Notes under the pieces: generated by a model
What the model saw: the letters and a program-made list of their open reading frames with translations, nothing else
Database searches by the model: none
Told to the model about the DNA's origin: nothing
Source of the DNA: an uncultured Eggerthellaceae bacterium
Lineage (GTDB): Bacteria > Actinomycetota > Coriobacteriia > Coriobacteriales > Eggerthellaceae
Reading direction: 5' to 3'
Assembly: GCA_902497215.1 (NCBI GenBank)
Contig: CABVEH010000085.1
Span: 1 to 5,872 of the forward strand
DNA: 5,872 bases
Translations under genes and position numbers: made by a program
Shown: one piece after another, positions 4,721 through 5,872 of the stretch
How positions within the stretch are numbered: position 1 is the first letter of the stretch
Layout of the letters: each line of letters opens with the position of its first letter

Positions 4721-5696
4721 TGCGTTCCTTTCCGTGGCTCTTCTCACCGTGTGCCTGTCCGTCGTTGGCGCGGCGGTCTTCCTTGCCTTCCGAAGCACGC
4801 TCTTCCAGCTTTTGGATCTCTTCCTCTATCTTGCCGATGGGGCCGGTATGGTCCTCGAGTTCGCGGTTGACGACGAACTCCCGGCTTTCCTTGCGCTGCT
4901 TGTGCTGCTTTAGCCGCTTGGCGGAACCCGAAATTGCCTTCAGTGCCGTGTCGATGGCAACGCTGCGCTTGGTTCCTTTGCCGGTGGCGAACGTAAGCAT
5001 GGCCTGGTACCCGCGGTCGGTCTTGCCCGTGACGTTGATCTGCGCCTTCTCCATCATGACGGCCACCTTGCCGACGGCCTCGTTCACCTCGTCCTGCATC
5101 TTCGCGACCACGTCCTCCAGCGACTCGTCGCCAGGGTCTATCGATATGTCCAGCCTGATGTCGTCTTCGGGGGCGAGCTTCACCAACGCGCTGGTGTTGA
5201 TCACCGAGTTGGGGATGACCACCCGCTCGCCGCGCGCGGTGAGGATGGTGGTGTGGCGCCAGGTGACGTCGGTGACCATGCCTTCGTAGTTGCTCACCTT
5301 GATGCGGTCACCCGGCTCGACCAGCTTCGTCATTATGATCTGCAGGCCACCGATCAGGTTGGAAAGCGTGTCCTGGAAGCCCAGCGACACGGCGATGCCG
5401 CCGATGCCGAGCGCCGTGACTGCCGCGCCAACGTTCACGTTGAAGCAGCTGGAAAGGATGACGCACAGGCCTATGACCCACACGGTCACGCGCCCGATGT
5501 TCACGAAGATGCTGACGGCGGGCAGCGGGCCCTTGTTGGATTTCAGGATCTTGCGGAGGAACACCGTGACCAGATGCGCACAGAACGCCGTGACTATCGC
5601 GATTATCGCCGCGGTTATCAGCGTGCTGAGGCCGTCGCTATGAAGGATGCTGGCCAGCCAGTTCTTGAGTGCGTCTGTAAGCTTGTCGATGTCCAT
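4704..5696 (-). CDS. MscS-family small-conductance mechanosensitive channel
   Basis: A 330-residue membrane channel predicted to open under membrane tension and release solutes on hypo-osmotic shock. Hydrophobic segments lie at about 23-47 and 66-83, and the pore-lining helix at about 89-118 has the Gly/Ala pattern of MscS (G90-A-A-V-T-A-L-G-I-G-G, then S104-L-G-F-Q-D-T-L-S-N-L-I-G-G). The cytoplasmic beta domain follows with the conserved E127-P-G-D-R-I-K and V159-V-I-P-N-S-V-I motifs. The C-terminal domain runs to about 260, after which comes an unusually long, charged, low-complexity tail (about 262-330) with a possible short coiled coil at 286-303. The ATG at 5696 lacks a good Shine-Dalgarno site, but TATAAA stands a few bases upstream, suggesting a very short or absent leader. 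It is placed between nrdD and nrdG. Confidence 0.93.
   Translation of the reverse strand: MDIDKLTDALKNWLASILHSDGLSTLITAAIIAIVTAFCAHLVTVFLRKILKSNKGPLPAVSIFVNIGRVTVWVIGLCVILSSCFNVNVGAAVTALGIGGIAVSLGFQDTLSNLIGGLQIIMTKLVEPGDRIKVSNYEGMVTDVTWRHTTILTARGERVVIPNSVINTSALVKLAPEDDIRLDISIDPGDESLEDVVAKMQDEVNEAVGKVAVMMEKAQINVTGKTDRGYQAMLTFATGKGTKRSVAIDTALKAISGSAKRLKQHKQRKESREFVVNRELEDHTGPIGKIEEEIQKLEERASEGKEDRRANDGQAHGEKSHGKERNEPAK
4726..4731 (-). promoter_or_regulatory. nrdG ribosome binding site inside the channel gene
   Basis: AAAGGA on the minus strand, 5 nt before the ATG at 4720 and within the last codons of the channel gene. It decides the nrdG start in favour of the 182-residue form. Confidence 0.7.
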
Positions 5697-5705
5697 AGAG
5701 CGTAG

Positions 5706-5714
5706 TTTATATCA
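5706..5714 (-). promoter_or_regulatory. Extended -10 promoter of the mscS-nrdG genes
   Basis: TGATATAAA on the minus strand (5714-5706) is an extended -10 (TGn followed by TATAAA). The -35 region is not recognisable. Transcription would start near 5699, only about 3 nt before the channel ATG, which would make the mRNA leaderless or nearly so. Confidence 0.45.
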
Positions 5715-5720
5715 CCGCAT

Positions 5721-5748
5721 GAAAAGGGCGGCCTCGCGACCGCCCTTC
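5721..5748 (-). terminator. Terminator after nrdD
   Basis: Stem AAGGGCGG (5747-5740 on the minus strand) pairs with CCGCCCTT (5731-5724) around an 8-nt loop, and the stem ends in a run of four T (5725-5722). It lies about 26 bp beyond the nrdD stop and before the -10 of the channel gene, so it should separate nrdD from the mscS-nrdG transcript at least partly. The T-run is short, so read-through is possible. Confidence 0.65.
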
Positions 5749-5773
5749 GTTCCGAACTGTTAAACCCTCAAAA

Positions 5774-5872
5774 CTAAATTTGATGCTTCACGCGGTCGGA
5801 TTCCTCGGCGCGCTTGGCGTCGTTGAAGCGGTCGAGCGTGCCCACCAGGTAGCCGGTGATGCGGCGGATGCG
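5774..5872 (-). CDS. nrdD: Anaerobic ribonucleoside-triphosphate reductase, C-terminal end (partial)
   Basis: The last 32 codons of a class III ribonucleotide reductase, which reduces ribonucleoside triphosphates to deoxyribonucleotides without oxygen using a glycyl radical. The visible end carries R-R-I-T-G-Y-L (codons 3-9 in the window), matching the glycyl-radical site R-x-x-G-Y-L of NrdD; the radical glycine is the codon at 5854-5852. It is followed by the conserved tail pattern R-F-N-x-x-K-x-x-E-x-x-x-R-V-K-H seen in E. coli NrdD. The stop is TAG at 5776-5774. The rest of the gene lies beyond the right edge, upstream in transcription. Its activase NrdG is two genes downstream, with the channel gene between. 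Only the end is seen, but the motif is specific, so the assignment is fairly firm. Confidence 0.88.
   Translation of the reverse strand, partial: RIRRITGYLVGTLDRFNDAKRAEESDRVKHQI

Noticed and set aside
4172..4798. Longer nrdG starting at the ATG at 4798
   Set aside because: The extra 26 residues are basic and without homology, overlap the channel gene by 95 bp, and the AAAGGA site sits before the ATG at 4720.
3947..4870. 307-codon open frame on the plus strand
   Set aside because: It starts within the inverted-arm element and runs antisense through nrdG into the channel gene. The composition is that of a shadow frame.

Overview
The window looks like chromosome from a GC-rich, anaerobic Gram-positive actinobacterium. 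The best fit is a member of the Coriobacteriia (Eggerthella/Slackia-like). This is an inference from the combination of a PASTA-type Ser/Thr kinase, an FHA protein carrying an N-terminal membrane anchor, an oxygen-sensitive class III ribonucleotide reductase, and strong G/C preference at third codon positions. No phylogenetic search was possible.

Layout. At the left edge, three minus-strand genes run out of the window: an ACT-domain regulatory protein (488-763), a membrane-anchored FHA phosphothreonine-binding protein (35-448), and the first codons of a further gene (1-35) joined to the FHA gene by a TGATG stop/start overlap. A short divergent promoter region (764-878) separates them from folE, GTP cyclohydrolase I, on the plus strand (879-1442). 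folE converges on a large PASTA kinase gene, pknB-like (1497-3533, minus), and a long hairpin lies in the short gap between their stops.

From 3534 to 4171 there is no protein gene, but the stretch is not empty. From left to right it holds a good sigma-70-type promoter for the kinase gene, a likely 6S RNA gene on the minus strand (about 3629-3796) with its own -10 box and U-tract, a roughly 205-bp AT-rich element bounded by 42-nt near-perfect inverted arms (3873-4077), and a compact 10-bp REP-like hairpin (4098-4125).

The right part (4172-5872) is all minus strand: the C-terminal end of nrdD (class III anaerobic ribonucleotide reductase, with its glycyl-radical motif), a terminator-like hairpin, an MscS-family mechanosensitive channel gene, and nrdG, the radical-SAM activase that installs the glycyl radical on NrdD. 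nrdG overlaps the end of the channel gene by 17 bp, so the channel gene sits inside what is usually a simple nrdD-nrdG pair.

Functionally, the window combines Ser/Thr phosphorylation signalling at the envelope (kinase with extracellular PASTA repeats, FHA reader), anaerobic dNTP synthesis, osmotic protection, folate/pterin biosynthesis and probably global control of RNA polymerase by 6S RNA. No CRISPR array, tRNA, rRNA or intact transposase gene was seen. The most interesting non-coding structures lie in the 3534-4171 gap.
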